This document shows, piece after piece, positions 16,641-25,208 of a DNA stretch of 64,000 nt. Each line of letters starts with the position of its first letter. Position 1 is the first letter of the stretch. The notes beneath the pieces are model-generated. The model was not told where the DNA came from, made no database searches, and was given only the letters and a program-made list of their open reading frames with translations. The translations under genes were made by a program, and so were the position numbers. The stretch spans positions 1,364,001-1,428,000 of the forward strand of contig NZ_CP083666.1 of the NCBI RefSeq assembly GCF_020097835.1. Direction: 5' to 3'. This DNA is from Haloprofundus halobius (GTDB taxonomy: Archaea > Halobacteriota > Halobacteria > Halobacteriales > Haloferacaceae).

Positions 16641-18044
16641 GTGACATCGAAGTCGACGAACGAACTGGACCTCCGGCTGTTCGGCGCGATACACGCCGAT
16701 AGACGCGGGAAGGTCGCCGACGAACTCGACGAGTTCGCCGAGGGGGTGGACGCGCTGTTCGTGGAGTATCCGGTGGACGGTATCGAGATTCGTGACGTCG
16801 CAGCGATGCTTCTCAGAGTACCCATCGCCGGTCTCTCGATACTGCTCATGACTCTCGTCCACTTCCCGCTGTACGCGCTCTGTCAGCGTCACCGACTCCC
16901 CGCAGAGGCGCTCGCGGTCCGAGAGAAGAGCGATGCGTGGAACGTCCCCGTGTACTCCGTCGACGACCATCCCGTGACCATCATGGCCGAAGCCGACTGG
17001 GGGTGGACACTCCCCAACTGGGTTGGACTCGTCGCACTGGCGGCGCTGATGCCGGGTGCGACCGTCACCGTCACTAGTGCGCTCGTTTTCTCGTGGCTGC
17101 TGCTGACGGTGGTCGGAAGACACGCGACTCGGCTCTTCGTCCCGTTCGGCGTCGTCGTCCCGCCGGCGTTGCTCGTGCTGCTCGTTCAGTTCGCCTCGCT
17201 GCCGTATCTGGTCGTGGTCCTCGTCGTCGCGCTGACGCTCCTATTTGTGGTCTACGGGACGCTCGATTACCGGAACGAGGTGATGCTCGACCGAGTCGAG
17301 TCCATCTCGGCCGAGCACGGCTACGGAGACATCTGTCTCGTGACGGGCAAAGCGCACCTGTCCGGGTTACTCGAAGCCGGCGAAGAGACGACTCTCGACG
17401 TCTCGCGGATGCACACGTCGAATTGGCTTCGCACGTCGTCGAACACCGTCGAGAATCCGAAACCGACGGACGAAGAGGAGACGACACCACCAGACGGTGC
17501 CCTCGGAACCGAGAGAGACGTTCTCGGGGCACGGGTCGGCGCGGCGCTCGTCGACGTCGTTGTTACTGTCGTCCTCGGTGCCGTGGGGTTCTTGCTGATC
17601 GGTCTGGCCGGGGTCGTTCTCTTCGCCCGCCCGACTGCGAGAGCCGTTCTCCTGTGGGGATTTCTCGTCGCACCGGCGTCGGCCGCCGTTCTCTACGGTG
17701 CCACAACCGAGTACAGATACGGACGAACGCTCGGCAAGCGACTGACCGGACTCGTGGTGGTCGGAAGCGACGGTGACCGGTGTACGCGACGCTCGGCAGT
17801 ACTCAGAAACGCACTTCGACCGGTCGATTTCGCCTTCTGCTACGGCCTCGGCTTCGTGGCGATGCTCGTCACCGAACGCCGACAGCGTCTCGGTGACCTC
17901 GTCGCCGACACGGTGATCGTGCGGGCCGCGGCGGCCGACACAGAGGCGGACGCCGACCGACCGCCGACCGGAGACGATGCTGGAGCGATGGAAGGCAGAG
18001 AGGACACCGATACCGAAACGAAGGCGCGAAGCTGGGTTCGGTAG
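16641..18044 (+). CDS. TraB-like/RDD fusion membrane protein, copy 2
   Basis: This is the tandem paralogue of the preceding gene, about 467 residues long with the same domain order: LFGAIHADRRGKVADEL, ALFVEYP, membrane segments, NEVMLDRVES, GKAHLSGL, then an RDD domain with GARVGAA, GRTLGKRLTGL and QRLGDLVADT. I start at the GTG at 16641, because frames further upstream overlap the end of copy 1 and show no conservation. A longer start cannot be excluded. Similarity is clear across the full length but the membrane parts have diverged, so the duplication is not recent. The two genes are probably cotranscribed. Confidence 0.75.
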   Translation: MTSKSTNELDLRLFGAIHADRRGKVADELDEFAEGVDALFVEYPVDGIEIRDVAAMLLRVPIAGLSILLMTLVHFPLYALCQRHRLPAEALAVREKSDAWNVPVYSVDDHPVTIMAEADWGWTLPNWVGLVALAALMPGATVTVTSALVFSWLLLTVVGRHATRLFVPFGVVVPPALLVLLVQFASLPYLVVVLVVALTLLFVVYGTLDYRNEVMLDRVESISAEHGYGDICLVTGKAHLSGLLEAGEETTLDVSRMHTSNWLRTSSNTVENPKPTDEEETTPPDGALGTERDVLGARVGAALVDVVVTVVLGAVGFLLIGLAGVVLFARPTARAVLLWGFLVAPASAAVLYGATTEYRYGRTLGKRLTGLVVVGSDGDRCTRRSAVLRNALRPVDFAFCYGLGFVAMLVTERRQRLGDLVADTVIVRAAAADTEADADRPPTGDDAGAMEGREDTDTETKARSWVR

Positions 18045-18219
18045 GGAGTAACCGACATCCGTCGGTTGACGTGAACCGGCGAACTGACGCGAACGAGGTG
18101 GGGCCGGGCGCGTGGTTCGACTCGCGCCCGACGGAGGGGTCGGATTCTGTACGGATCGCTCTTCAGGCAGCCACCACCCGTTCGCGTGGATTTTTGTTCC
18201 TCCCGAGAGAGTGACTCGC

Positions 18220-19194
18220 ATGGAGTACACCACCCTCGGCGATACGGGGATGACCGTCTCTCGAATCTGTCTCGGCTGCATGAGCTTCGGCACGAGCGAC
18301 TGGCGCGAGTGGGTGTTGGACGAGGAGGCAGGGTTGGAACTCGTCGACCGAGCGATAGAACTGGGAATCAACTTCTTCGACACCGCGAACATGTACTCGA
18401 ACGGCGAGTCCGAGCGCATCCTCGGCAAGGCGCTGGAGGGCCGACGCGACGAGGCCGTCGTCGCTACGAAGGGCTACTTCCCGATGGACGAGGACGACCC
18501 CAACTCGGGGGGCCTGTCGCGCAAAGCCATCGAGCAGCAACTCGACGCGTCGCTCGACAGACTCGGGATGGACACCATCGACCTCTACCAGACCCACCGC
18601 TTCGACTACGACACGCCCATCGACCAGACGGTCGCGGCGCTCGACGACGCGGTTAGACGAGAGAAGATTCGCTACTTCGGCGCGAGTTCGATGTGGGCCC
18701 ACCAGTTCTCCGAAGCCTTGTACGCCAGCGACCTGCTCGGCTACGACCGCTTCGTGACGATGCAAAACCATTACAACCTGCTCTACCGCGAGGAGGAGCG
18801 CGAGATGCTGCCGCTCTGCGAGAAGGAGAACGTCGGCGTCATCCCGTGGTCGCCGCTCGCGCGCGGGTGGCTCGCTCGCCCGCACGAGGAGGCCCGCTCC
18901 ACGAAGCGCGGCGAGACGGACAGCCTCGCGCACGGTCACCCGTATCTGGAGGGCGGCGGCCGCGAAATCAACGAGCGCGTGCAGGAACTGGCCGACGAGA
19001 AGGGTGTGAAGATGGCCCAAATCGGGCTGGCGTGGCTGTTCCACAAGGAGTGGGTCGACGCGCCCATCGTCGGCACGACGAGCGTCGAACACCTCGAAGA
19101 CGCCGTGGAGGCGCTCGACATCGACCTGAGTTCCAGCGATATGGAGTACCTCGAGGCGCCGTACCAGCCGGTTCGCGTCTCGGGCCACGAGTAG
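18220..19194 (+). CDS. Aldo/keto reductase
   Basis: This 324-residue protein is an NADPH-dependent aldo/keto reductase of the YajO/general-stress type. It begins MEYTTLGDTGMTVSRICLG and has the catalytic tetrad context FFDTANMY (Asp, Tyr), ATKG (Lys) and QTHRFD (His). The cofactor region near the C-terminus reads PIVGTTSVEHLEDAV. It should reduce aldehydes or ketones, but the physiological substrate is unknown. The ATG at 18220 begins the barrel; the open frame extends upstream without conserved sequence. Confidence 0.93.
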   Translation: MEYTTLGDTGMTVSRICLGCMSFGTSDWREWVLDEEAGLELVDRAIELGINFFDTANMYSNGESERILGKALEGRRDEAVVATKGYFPMDEDDPNSGGLSRKAIEQQLDASLDRLGMDTIDLYQTHRFDYDTPIDQTVAALDDAVRREKIRYFGASSMWAHQFSEALYASDLLGYDRFVTMQNHYNLLYREEEREMLPLCEKENVGVIPWSPLARGWLARPHEEARSTKRGETDSLAHGHPYLEGGGREINERVQELADEKGVKMAQIGLAWLFHKEWVDAPIVGTTSVEHLEDAVEALDIDLSSSDMEYLEAPYQPVRVSGHE

Positions 19195-19295
19195 TCGAAC
19201 CGCTGGCTCTTCCGAGACCGAGGACGCTCAGACGGCGCGCACGGTCGTGGGAAGCCGTAAAAACCGAAATATCCTCCGAACGCCTCTGCTGCGGT

Positions 19296-20309
19296 ATGAT
19301 ACTCGTCGTCGGTGCAACGGGTGAGTTAGGAACCGCAATCGTCCGCGAACTGGTCGACGACGGCCACCGGGTGCGGGCGTTCGTCCGTCCGGCGTCGGCG
19401 TACGAACATCTCGTCGGCCCGAACGTCGAGTTCGCCTACGGCGACCTGCGCGACCCGCTGAGCGTCGACCGCGCCGTCGATGGCGTCGAAACGGTCGTCG
19501 CGACGGCGAACGCGGTCGCCCCGCGCGACGGGTCGACGTTCGAGATGGTCGACGACGAGGGGTACAGGGCGCTCATCGAGGCGGCCGAGCGCCACCGCGT
19601 CGGTCGCTTCGTCTACGTCTCCACCCCGGAGACGTCGCTGGACGACGAAGTACCCTCGTTCACCTACAAGCGGATGAACGAACGCCGCCTCCGCGAGAGC
19701 GGGCTGACGTATACCGTCGTCCGGTCGTCGCTGTTCATGGACAGTTGGTTGGCGCTCGTGGGGAGTTCGATTCCGACGCGCGGGGCCGAGCGGTCGATTT
19801 GGGACCGACCGTTCTGGTTCACCCGTGCGTTCCGCCGCTTGACCGGCCGACTCGTCGAGCGGCGCGGCCGGGCGCTCGTCCCCGGCGACGGGTCGACGCG
19901 CCACGCATTCGTCTCCGTCGACGACGTCGCCGCGTTCGTCGCTGCCTGCGTCGACAACCCCGCCGCCGAGAACGCGACGATACACGTCGGCGGTCCCGAA
20001 CTCCTGTCGTGGACCGAAGTGGTCGACGCCTACAGCGAGGCGCTAGGCCGGCCGGTTCGCCCCATCTACACCCCGGTTCGGGTGTACGCGGCGCTGCAGC
20101 GACTGGCGACCCCGCTCTCTCCGGCGGCAGCGAACGTCTTCGGTATGGAACGCCTCGTCGCCAGCGTCGACACCGGCGGCGACGCCGAAGCGATGGCCGA
20201 AATCGGCGCCGTTCCGGAGACGACAGTCGCCGAGTTTCTCGGCGCTCGCGTCGCCCCCGAGGAGCGAACGGAACCGGGGCACAGAATCAGAATCGAGGAC
20301 GCGGCGTAA
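19296..20309 (+). CDS. NmrA-like NAD(P)-binding protein (atypical SDR)
   Basis: This 337-residue protein opens with the nucleotide-binding motif VVGATGELGTAIV. It continues with FVYVSTP and TYTVVRSSLF, the pattern of NmrA/complex-I-39-kDa-like atypical short-chain dehydrogenases, which often lack the SDR tyrosine and bind NAD(P)H as sensors or isomerases. A second conserved block, FVSVDDVAAFV, follows near residue 210. It lies 101 nt after the aldo/keto reductase on the same strand and convergent with the MFS gene. The role is unassigned. Confidence 0.88.
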   Translation: MILVVGATGELGTAIVRELVDDGHRVRAFVRPASAYEHLVGPNVEFAYGDLRDPLSVDRAVDGVETVVATANAVAPRDGSTFEMVDDEGYRALIEAAERHRVGRFVYVSTPETSLDDEVPSFTYKRMNERRLRESGLTYTVVRSSLFMDSWLALVGSSIPTRGAERSIWDRPFWFTRAFRRLTGRLVERRGRALVPGDGSTRHAFVSVDDVAAFVAACVDNPAAENATIHVGGPELLSWTEVVDAYSEALGRPVRPIYTPVRVYAALQRLATPLSPAAANVFGMERLVASVDTGGDAEAMAEIGAVPETTVAEFLGARVAPEERTEPGHRIRIEDAA

Positions 20310-20319
20310 GGTGAGAGAG

Positions 20320-21609
20320 TCAGTCGTCGGCCTCGCCGACCACCGGCGCGGCCACCGACTCACCACTCGAAGCCAACCGCCGGACCGCCCGCGAGGCGAC
20401 AAGCGCGATGCCGATTTCGGTGAAGCCGACGACGACGAACGCCTCGAAGTAGCCGAGTAGTTCGGCGGCGGAGCCGCCGAGCAGAAAGCCGGTCAGGAAG
20501 CCGAGGCTGCCGAAGATGTTGAACCCACCCATCGCCGCGCCTCGCTCGTTTTCGGCGGCGATGTCGGTGACCAGCGCCATCGTCGCCGGGGAGACCAACG
20601 CCCCGAACACACCGACGAGAACCATCGTCCCCGCCGCAAGCGGTAGCGACGGCGACCATCCGACGACGATTATCGAGAACCCATAGAGAATCGACCCAAC
20701 GACGACGGGCAGGAAGCGACCGATGCGGTCCGAGAGGACGCCCATCGGGTACTGCAGCAGCGCGAACGGTCCGAAGAACATCGCGAGTACGAGTCCCGCG
20801 CCGAACGCGTCGAGGCCGAAGACGTCTCGGAAGTAGTAGATGCCGACGAGCGAGAAGAATCCAGCGGTGAGGCGGTCGATAAAGCCGAACGCGTACGGTA
20901 CGCGCAACGCGGGTCGGTCGACGACTTTTCTGAGAATCTCCCGCGCACCGGCGCGTTCGTCGTTTCCGTCCCCGTCGGCGTCGTCGCCAGCGACACCAGC
21001 GCCGCTCGTCTCGGCGCCGGGCGAGCGGTCCGTCACCGTCGCCGTCAGGAGCGCGACGAGGCCGAGCAGCGCCGCCGCGCCGTACACCGGCGCGAGCGGG
21101 TCGGCCATCGAGAGTCGACCGCCGACGACGGAGCCGACGGCTGCGCCGAGTCCGATGGCGATGCCCGCCGCGCCCATGTTGCGGCCGTTGCCGCCGCCGA
21201 GGTCCATCAGCATCGTCATCGACAGCGAGAACGCGCCGATGGTGAACGCGCCGGCGCCGACTCGAATCAGGAGGACGCCGCCGAAGCCGACGCCGAGCAC
21301 CGGGGCGAGCGTGAGCAGGAGGTAGCAGGCCGCGCCGCCGAGCGCGCCGGCGACGATGAGCGGGACGCGTCGTCCCGTGGCGTCGCTGAGCGCGCCCCAG
21401 AGCCCGGCGAAGACGACGAACGCCGCGTATTCGGAGACGAGAAACCACATGCCAGCGTCGAGGTCGCCGGCGCCGCCCAGCGCCTGCACGAGGTCGGCGA
21501 CGCCCGGATACAGAAGTACCTGCGAAACCAACACCGCCCACACCGAGAGCGCGAGCGTGAGCCGGTCACGTCGCGCCGAGTCGTCCATACCGGTCGTTCG
21601 AACTGACAT
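20320..21609 (-). CDS. MFS transporter
   Basis: This protein of about 429 residues has twelve predicted membrane segments and the MFS motif-A-like GALSDATGRRVPL between segments 2 and 3, repeated as GVLSDRIGR in the second half. An acidic cytoplasmic loop (residues near 200-225) separates the halves. It is probably a drug/metabolite efflux or multidrug-type permease; no substrate is suggested by the neighbours. The in-frame ATG at 21588 is an equally good start. The gene ends 11 nt from the convergent NmrA-like gene. Confidence 0.88.
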   Translation of the reverse strand: MSVRTTGMDDSARRDRLTLALSVWAVLVSQVLLYPGVADLVQALGGAGDLDAGMWFLVSEYAAFVVFAGLWGALSDATGRRVPLIVAGALGGAACYLLLTLAPVLGVGFGGVLLIRVGAGAFTIGAFSLSMTMLMDLGGGNGRNMGAAGIAIGLGAAVGSVVGGRLSMADPLAPVYGAAALLGLVALLTATVTDRSPGAETSGAGVAGDDADGDGNDERAGAREILRKVVDRPALRVPYAFGFIDRLTAGFFSLVGIYYFRDVFGLDAFGAGLVLAMFFGPFALLQYPMGVLSDRIGRFLPVVVGSILYGFSIIVVGWSPSLPLAAGTMVLVGVFGALVSPATMALVTDIAAENERGAAMGGFNIFGSLGFLTGFLLGGSAAELLGYFEAFVVVGFTEIGIALVASRAVRRLASSGESVAAPVVGEADD

Positions 21610-21646
21610 CGGAAAGCCCTGTCTCTGTGTACCCTCGGGTCGCCGC

Positions 21647-22798
21647 TCAGAACGTCATCGGCGGCATTTCGAGAAACGCCGTCTCGTACCCTTCGTGTCG
21701 TGCCGCCTGCGGCGGCGTGTCGACGACGAGTTCGAGCTCGTCGTCCGACGACAACCCCTCGACGTTCGCGCCGTAGTGGAAACCGACGTCCGGGTCCAGC
21801 GCCGGTTCGAGTTCGAACTCGTCGCCGTCGAGGGTCGCCGTGAGGCCCATACTCGGAATCACGAGGCCGTTGTACGGCGTCCGCGGCGAGACGAGCAGGT
21901 AGGGCTGGTCGCCGAACCGACCGCCGGGAACCGCGTTGGCGACGAAGACTGCGTCGCCGCTTGTCTCGTTGCCGAACGACTCACCCGGAAGCGAGTCGGG
22001 AGCGGGCGCCTTGCCGACGGGCATGGCCATACCACCGTTCGTGCCGCTGTCGCCGTGCATCCCAGATTCGTTCCCCATCTCCGACTCGTTGTCCATCTCC
22101 GACTCGTTGTCCATGTTCATGCCCGAACCGTCCTGTGTGTCCATCTCCATCTGCATCTCCATCACGGGGAGGGAACCGGGATTCCCCTGCCTCTCTTCGA
22201 GCGTCGTGTACGGGATGTCGTTTCGCTCGCGCTCGCTGTACTCGAACTCCAGTTCGGCGCTCGCGGGCTCTGCGAACTTCCCCTCTAACTCGCCGAACCG
22301 GCGGATGTTCGCGCCGCCGACGTCGACGCGGACGGTGTAGGTGCCGTCACCGGGCAGCGGCCAGTTGTCGCCGTAGTGAAAGCCCATCCGCTGGGAGAGC
22401 ATCTCGTAGACGACCTCCTCCTCGCGGTGGCCGTCGCCGTCGCTCGTCTCGACGGTGACGCCCGTGCTCGGGACGACGACGCCTGTCTCGGCGTCCCAGA
22501 CGCTCACCATCAAGTGGATGGCGTCGTTGCGACCGACGTCGATGCGCTCGGCTTGCTGACCCTGCACCTCCCAGAATCGGTGTGGGTAGCTGTACATCAC
22601 GCCGACTTTGAGATCGCCCGCCTCCGCCATCCCGACCATCTCCATGCCCTCCTGATGGGTCGGGATGTAGGAGGCCTCCGGGCGGTTCTCGACGACCGGC
22701 GGTTCGCGACTCGCCGTCGTCTCGAAGAGGTTCGTACAACCGGCGAGCGAGCCCGCGAACCCGACGCCGGCCGCGGCGAGAAAGCTCCGTCGTCTCAT
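21647..22798 (-). CDS. Met-rich exported lipoprotein (DUF7350-type)
   Basis: This 383-residue protein begins MRRRSFLAAAGVGFAGSLAGC, a Tat-like signal ending in a lipobox cysteine, so it should be anchored outside the membrane. Two similar beta-rich halves each contain a GFHYG motif (before residue 150 and near residue 350), the look of the P19/Tp34 iron-transport-related fold. A linker around residues 215-255 is very rich in Met, Asp, Glu and Ser with repeated NESEM-like units. A Met-rich exported domain suggests binding of Cu+ or another soft metal; that is inference. It belongs to a haloarchaeal conserved group, to my memory DUF7350. Its upstream element is listed at 22831-22849. Confidence 0.8.
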   Translation of the reverse strand: MRRRSFLAAAGVGFAGSLAGCTNLFETTASREPPVVENRPEASYIPTHQEGMEMVGMAEAGDLKVGVMYSYPHRFWEVQGQQAERIDVGRNDAIHLMVSVWDAETGVVVPSTGVTVETSDGDGHREEEVVYEMLSQRMGFHYGDNWPLPGDGTYTVRVDVGGANIRRFGELEGKFAEPASAELEFEYSERERNDIPYTTLEERQGNPGSLPVMEMQMEMDTQDGSGMNMDNESEMDNESEMGNESGMHGDSGTNGGMAMPVGKAPAPDSLPGESFGNETSGDAVFVANAVPGGRFGDQPYLLVSPRTPYNGLVIPSMGLTATLDGDEFELEPALDPDVGFHYGANVEGLSSDDELELVVDTPPQAARHEGYETAFLEMPPMTF

Positions 22799-22830
22799 GG
22801 AGTCGGCTAGGCGTGTACGACAGTTACGGG

Positions 22831-22849
22831 TTCTGGTCCGGTTCTCGAA
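22831..22849 (-). promoter_or_regulatory. Putative shared upstream element, copy A
   Basis: Read on the minus strand, this is TTCGAGAACCGGACCAGAA. It ends its ACC core 36 nt before the ATG of the Met-rich lipoprotein, just ahead of a TATA-like GTAACTG. It resembles the elements at 23852-23866 and 23770-23784, which have the form TTCGAYGGCCACACC. The extended match to the 23852 site includes the following AGAACCC. Confidence 0.5.
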
Positions 22850-22882
22850 GGACGCCCCGGAGGTGACGCCTCCGTTCGGGCG

Positions 22883-23395
22883 CTACTGTTCGAGGAGGCC
22901 GTCGACGAGTCGCGTGAAGCGGTCGACGAAGCGCTCGGGCAGCGACGGCGACACCGACGCGAGGAGGCGAGCGGTCGCCTCCGGGCGCGCCAGCGCGAGC
23001 GTCACGCGACCACGGCTATCGTAGCGCTTCTCGACGACCGACTGCGCTTCGAGCCGCTTCGTGTGCCACGCGAGCGTGCTCCTGGCGATACCCACCTCGT
23101 CAGCGACGTCGGCGGGCCTCGCTTCGCCGCGTTCGAGGAGCACCCCGAGCACGTCGCGTGCCGTCTCCCGGCGTACTAGTGCCAACACGCCGCGTTCCCA
23201 CTCGTCGAACGTCGCCGGGTAGTAGTGCGTCTTCCCGTACAGGTGCGTCTCCGCGACCCGTTCGTCGCGGCCGAGTCGGCGGAGGTGGTACTGGACCTGT
23301 CCGGGCGCGAGGTCGAGCGCCCGGACGAGTTCGTTGAAGTGGACGCCCGGATTGTGGCGGACGTGCACCGCGATGCGGTTGCGGGTCGCGCTCAT
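22883..23395 (-). CDS. Winged-helix transcription regulator (two wHTH units)
   Basis: This 170-residue protein contains two successive winged-helix units. The first has HFNELVRALDLAPGQVQYHL and the second RPADVADEVGIARSTLAWHT, each followed by a short wing, in the style of the haloarchaeal MarR/ArsR-like regulators that control membrane functions. Its ATG overlaps the stop of the small membrane protein gene upstream by 4 nt, so both are translated from one mRNA. It is the probable regulator of this cluster and could bind the element shared by three of its promoters. The ligand is unknown. Confidence 0.9.
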   Translation of the reverse strand: MSATRNRIAVHVRHNPGVHFNELVRALDLAPGQVQYHLRRLGRDERVAETHLYGKTHYYPATFDEWERGVLALVRRETARDVLGVLLERGEARPADVADEVGIARSTLAWHTKRLEAQSVVEKRYDSRGRVTLALARPEATARLLASVSPSLPERFVDRFTRLVDGLLEQ

Positions 23396-23727
23396 CGTCT
23401 CTCACCCGTGGGTGCGGCCCGCTCGATACTCCGCGCGTAGTACACCGCCGCGATGACGAGCGCGACCATCACGAAGTCCAGCGCGTGTTCGATGGCGTGG
23501 TGGAAGTCGAACGGGACGACGCCGCCGATGGTGAGCACGGCGACGCCGCTCCGGGCCAGAAGCGCAGCGAGCGCCAGCACGACGAGTGCGTGCGAGCGCG
23601 ACTGTCGGCGCAGCAGCGCGATGAGGCCGACGGCGACGATGAGCGTCGAGCCGAACCCCGCCAACACGACGGCGGCCACCTCCGGGGCGCTCATCGTCGG
23701 CGCGGCGTGTGCTGAGAACGTGTGCAT
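23392..23727 (-). CDS. Small four-helix membrane protein (DUF7471-type)
   Basis: This 111-residue protein is almost entirely hydrophobic, with three or four membrane segments and a central HHAIEHALD motif, which offers several histidines near the membrane. In haloarchaea such proteins are found beside similar wHTH and DyP-like genes (from memory, DUF7471). It is the first gene of a two-gene operon with the wHTH regulator. The two histidines and one more might bind haem or metal, but this is speculation. Start at 23727 is preceded by a TATA-like ATTACC and the shared element. Confidence 0.8.
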   Translation of the reverse strand: MHTFSAHAAPTMSAPEVAAVVLAGFGSTLIVAVGLIALLRRQSRSHALVVLALAALLARSGVAVLTIGGVVPFDFHHAIEHALDFVMVALVIAAVYYARSIERAAPTGERR

Positions 23728-23769
23728 CTTGTCTGCCGGGGATTACGCGCGGACGGTAATGTGCTGATT

Positions 23770-23784
23770 GGTGTGGCCGTCGAA
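23770..23784 (-). promoter_or_regulatory. Putative shared upstream element, copy B
   Basis: On the minus strand this reads TTCGACGGCCACACC, pointing at the small membrane protein gene 42 nt downstream. It is an inverted copy of the element at 23852-23866 (14 of 15 bases identical). Together they form a large dyad in the divergent promoter region. Confidence 0.6.
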
Positions 23785-23851
23785 ACCCGACACACCGACG
23801 ACCGCCGCGCGACGACGCGTCGCGCGCCTCTCACGACAGGTCTCCGCCGCG

Positions 23852-23866
23852 TTCGATGGCCACACC
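23852..23866 (+). promoter_or_regulatory. Putative shared upstream element, copy C
   Basis: On the plus strand this reads TTCGATGGCCACACC, ending 36 nt before the DyP-like gene ATG at 23903. A TATA-like CCTATCC follows at about 23872-23878. The spacing of 36 nt equals that of the element before the Met-rich lipoprotein. Confidence 0.6.
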
Positions 23867-23902
23867 AGAACCCCTATCCGCGAAACGGCCCTAGCGACGA
23901 CG

Positions 23903-25198
23903 ATGAGTCCGGGGACCGACGAATGGAGTCGCAGAGACGTGCTGAAAGCAGCCGTCGCCGTCGGCGGCGCGGGCGCGCTCTCGGCCTGTCTCGACCTCAC
24001 CGACGAACCCGTCCCTGAGGGCGTCTCGGACCCCTCGGCGCTCCCGGCGCGGCAGCACGCCTGGGACGACCTGCTCGCACGCGACGGCGCGGAGAACGTC
24101 GAACTCCCGCGTCACCAGACGCTTCTGTATCTGACGCTCGACCGCGACGGCACGCCGACGCCCGCCGACCGACGCGCCGTCGAAGACGCGCTGTCGACGC
24201 TGGACCGCGCCTACGAGCGGAGCAACGAGGGGCTGATTCACTCGCTTTCGTTCTCTCCGGCGTACTTCTCGCGCTTCGACGACCCGCTCCCCGACACCGT
24301 CGACCTGCCGGAACCGCGCCGACTCTCGCCGTTCGAAACTCCCGATCTCGACCGACAGGATGCCCTCTTACACCTCGCCAGCGACCGCGCCGACGCGCTG
24401 TTGGAGGCCGAGGAGGCGCTGACCGGCGAGCGAGACACCGCCAACGAGGTGACGATGGAGACGCCGCTCTCGGCCGCCTTCTCCGTCGACTCCCGGCGGA
24501 CGGGGTTCATCGGCAAGGGCATGCCCGCCGAGCGGCAGGACGTGGCGGGCGTCCCCGACGGCAAACCGGTGCCCGAGGAGTCGCCGCTGTTCATGGGATT
24601 CAAAGCCGGATTCGCCGGGAATCAGGCGACCGAGGAGTACGTCACCATCCCCGACGGCCAGTTCGCGGGCGCGACGACGAAACACGTCTCGAGACTCCGT
24701 CAGCGCCTCGACGACTGGTACGTCGAGCAGGAGTTCGACGACCGGGTGTCGGAGATGTTCAGCCCCGAACACGCCGCCGAGGGTCTCGTCGAGGGCGTCG
24801 GCGACAACCTCGGCGACCACAGCGGCGTCACGCCCGAGATAGCCGACCGCATCCGCGAGCACGCCCGGCAGTACGGCCGGGTCGGTCACGCCCAGAAAGC
24901 CGCCCGCGCCAACCGCGACGAGGAGGGGAACGTCCGCCTCCTCCGGCGGCACATCGAGTCGACAGACGACGACGAGGCGAGCCTCCACTTCCCGGTGCTG
25001 CAGCGGCGCATCACCGACTTCGAGGAGGTGAGAGAGGCGATGAACGGGACCGACCTCACCGACGAACCGGCCGTCCGACAGCGAGTGAACAACGGGATTC
25101 TGGAGTACATCTTCGTCAAGAACCGAGGCAACTTCCTCGTGCCCCCGCGTCGCCTGCGGGCGCTGCCGACGCCGACCGGCGGGGTTCCGGGGCTGTAA
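23903..25198 (+). CDS. Tat-exported DyP-type peroxidase-like lipoprotein (DUF7405-type)
   Basis: This 431-residue protein has a Tat signal (SRRDVLK) and a lipobox ending LSAC near residue 35, so it should work outside the membrane. The C-terminal half resembles DyP peroxidases: GHAQKAA near residue 329 supplies the likely proximal haem histidine, LLRR follows, then LHFPVLQRR. The family's catalytic GxxDG motif reads GFKAG near residue 233, so the usual distal aspartate is missing. It may bind haem without normal peroxidase activity, or use another residue. The ATG at 23903 fits the TATA-like box and upstream element. From memory this group is DUF7405. Confidence 0.78.
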   Translation: MSPGTDEWSRRDVLKAAVAVGGAGALSACLDLTDEPVPEGVSDPSALPARQHAWDDLLARDGAENVELPRHQTLLYLTLDRDGTPTPADRRAVEDALSTLDRAYERSNEGLIHSLSFSPAYFSRFDDPLPDTVDLPEPRRLSPFETPDLDRQDALLHLASDRADALLEAEEALTGERDTANEVTMETPLSAAFSVDSRRTGFIGKGMPAERQDVAGVPDGKPVPEESPLFMGFKAGFAGNQATEEYVTIPDGQFAGATTKHVSRLRQRLDDWYVEQEFDDRVSEMFSPEHAAEGLVEGVGDNLGDHSGVTPEIADRIREHARQYGRVGHAQKAARANRDEEGNVRLLRRHIESTDDDEASLHFPVLQRRITDFEEVREAMNGTDLTDEPAVRQRVNNGILEYIFVKNRGNFLVPPRRLRALPTPTGGVPGL

Positions 25199-25208
25199 CG
25201 GGGCGATT

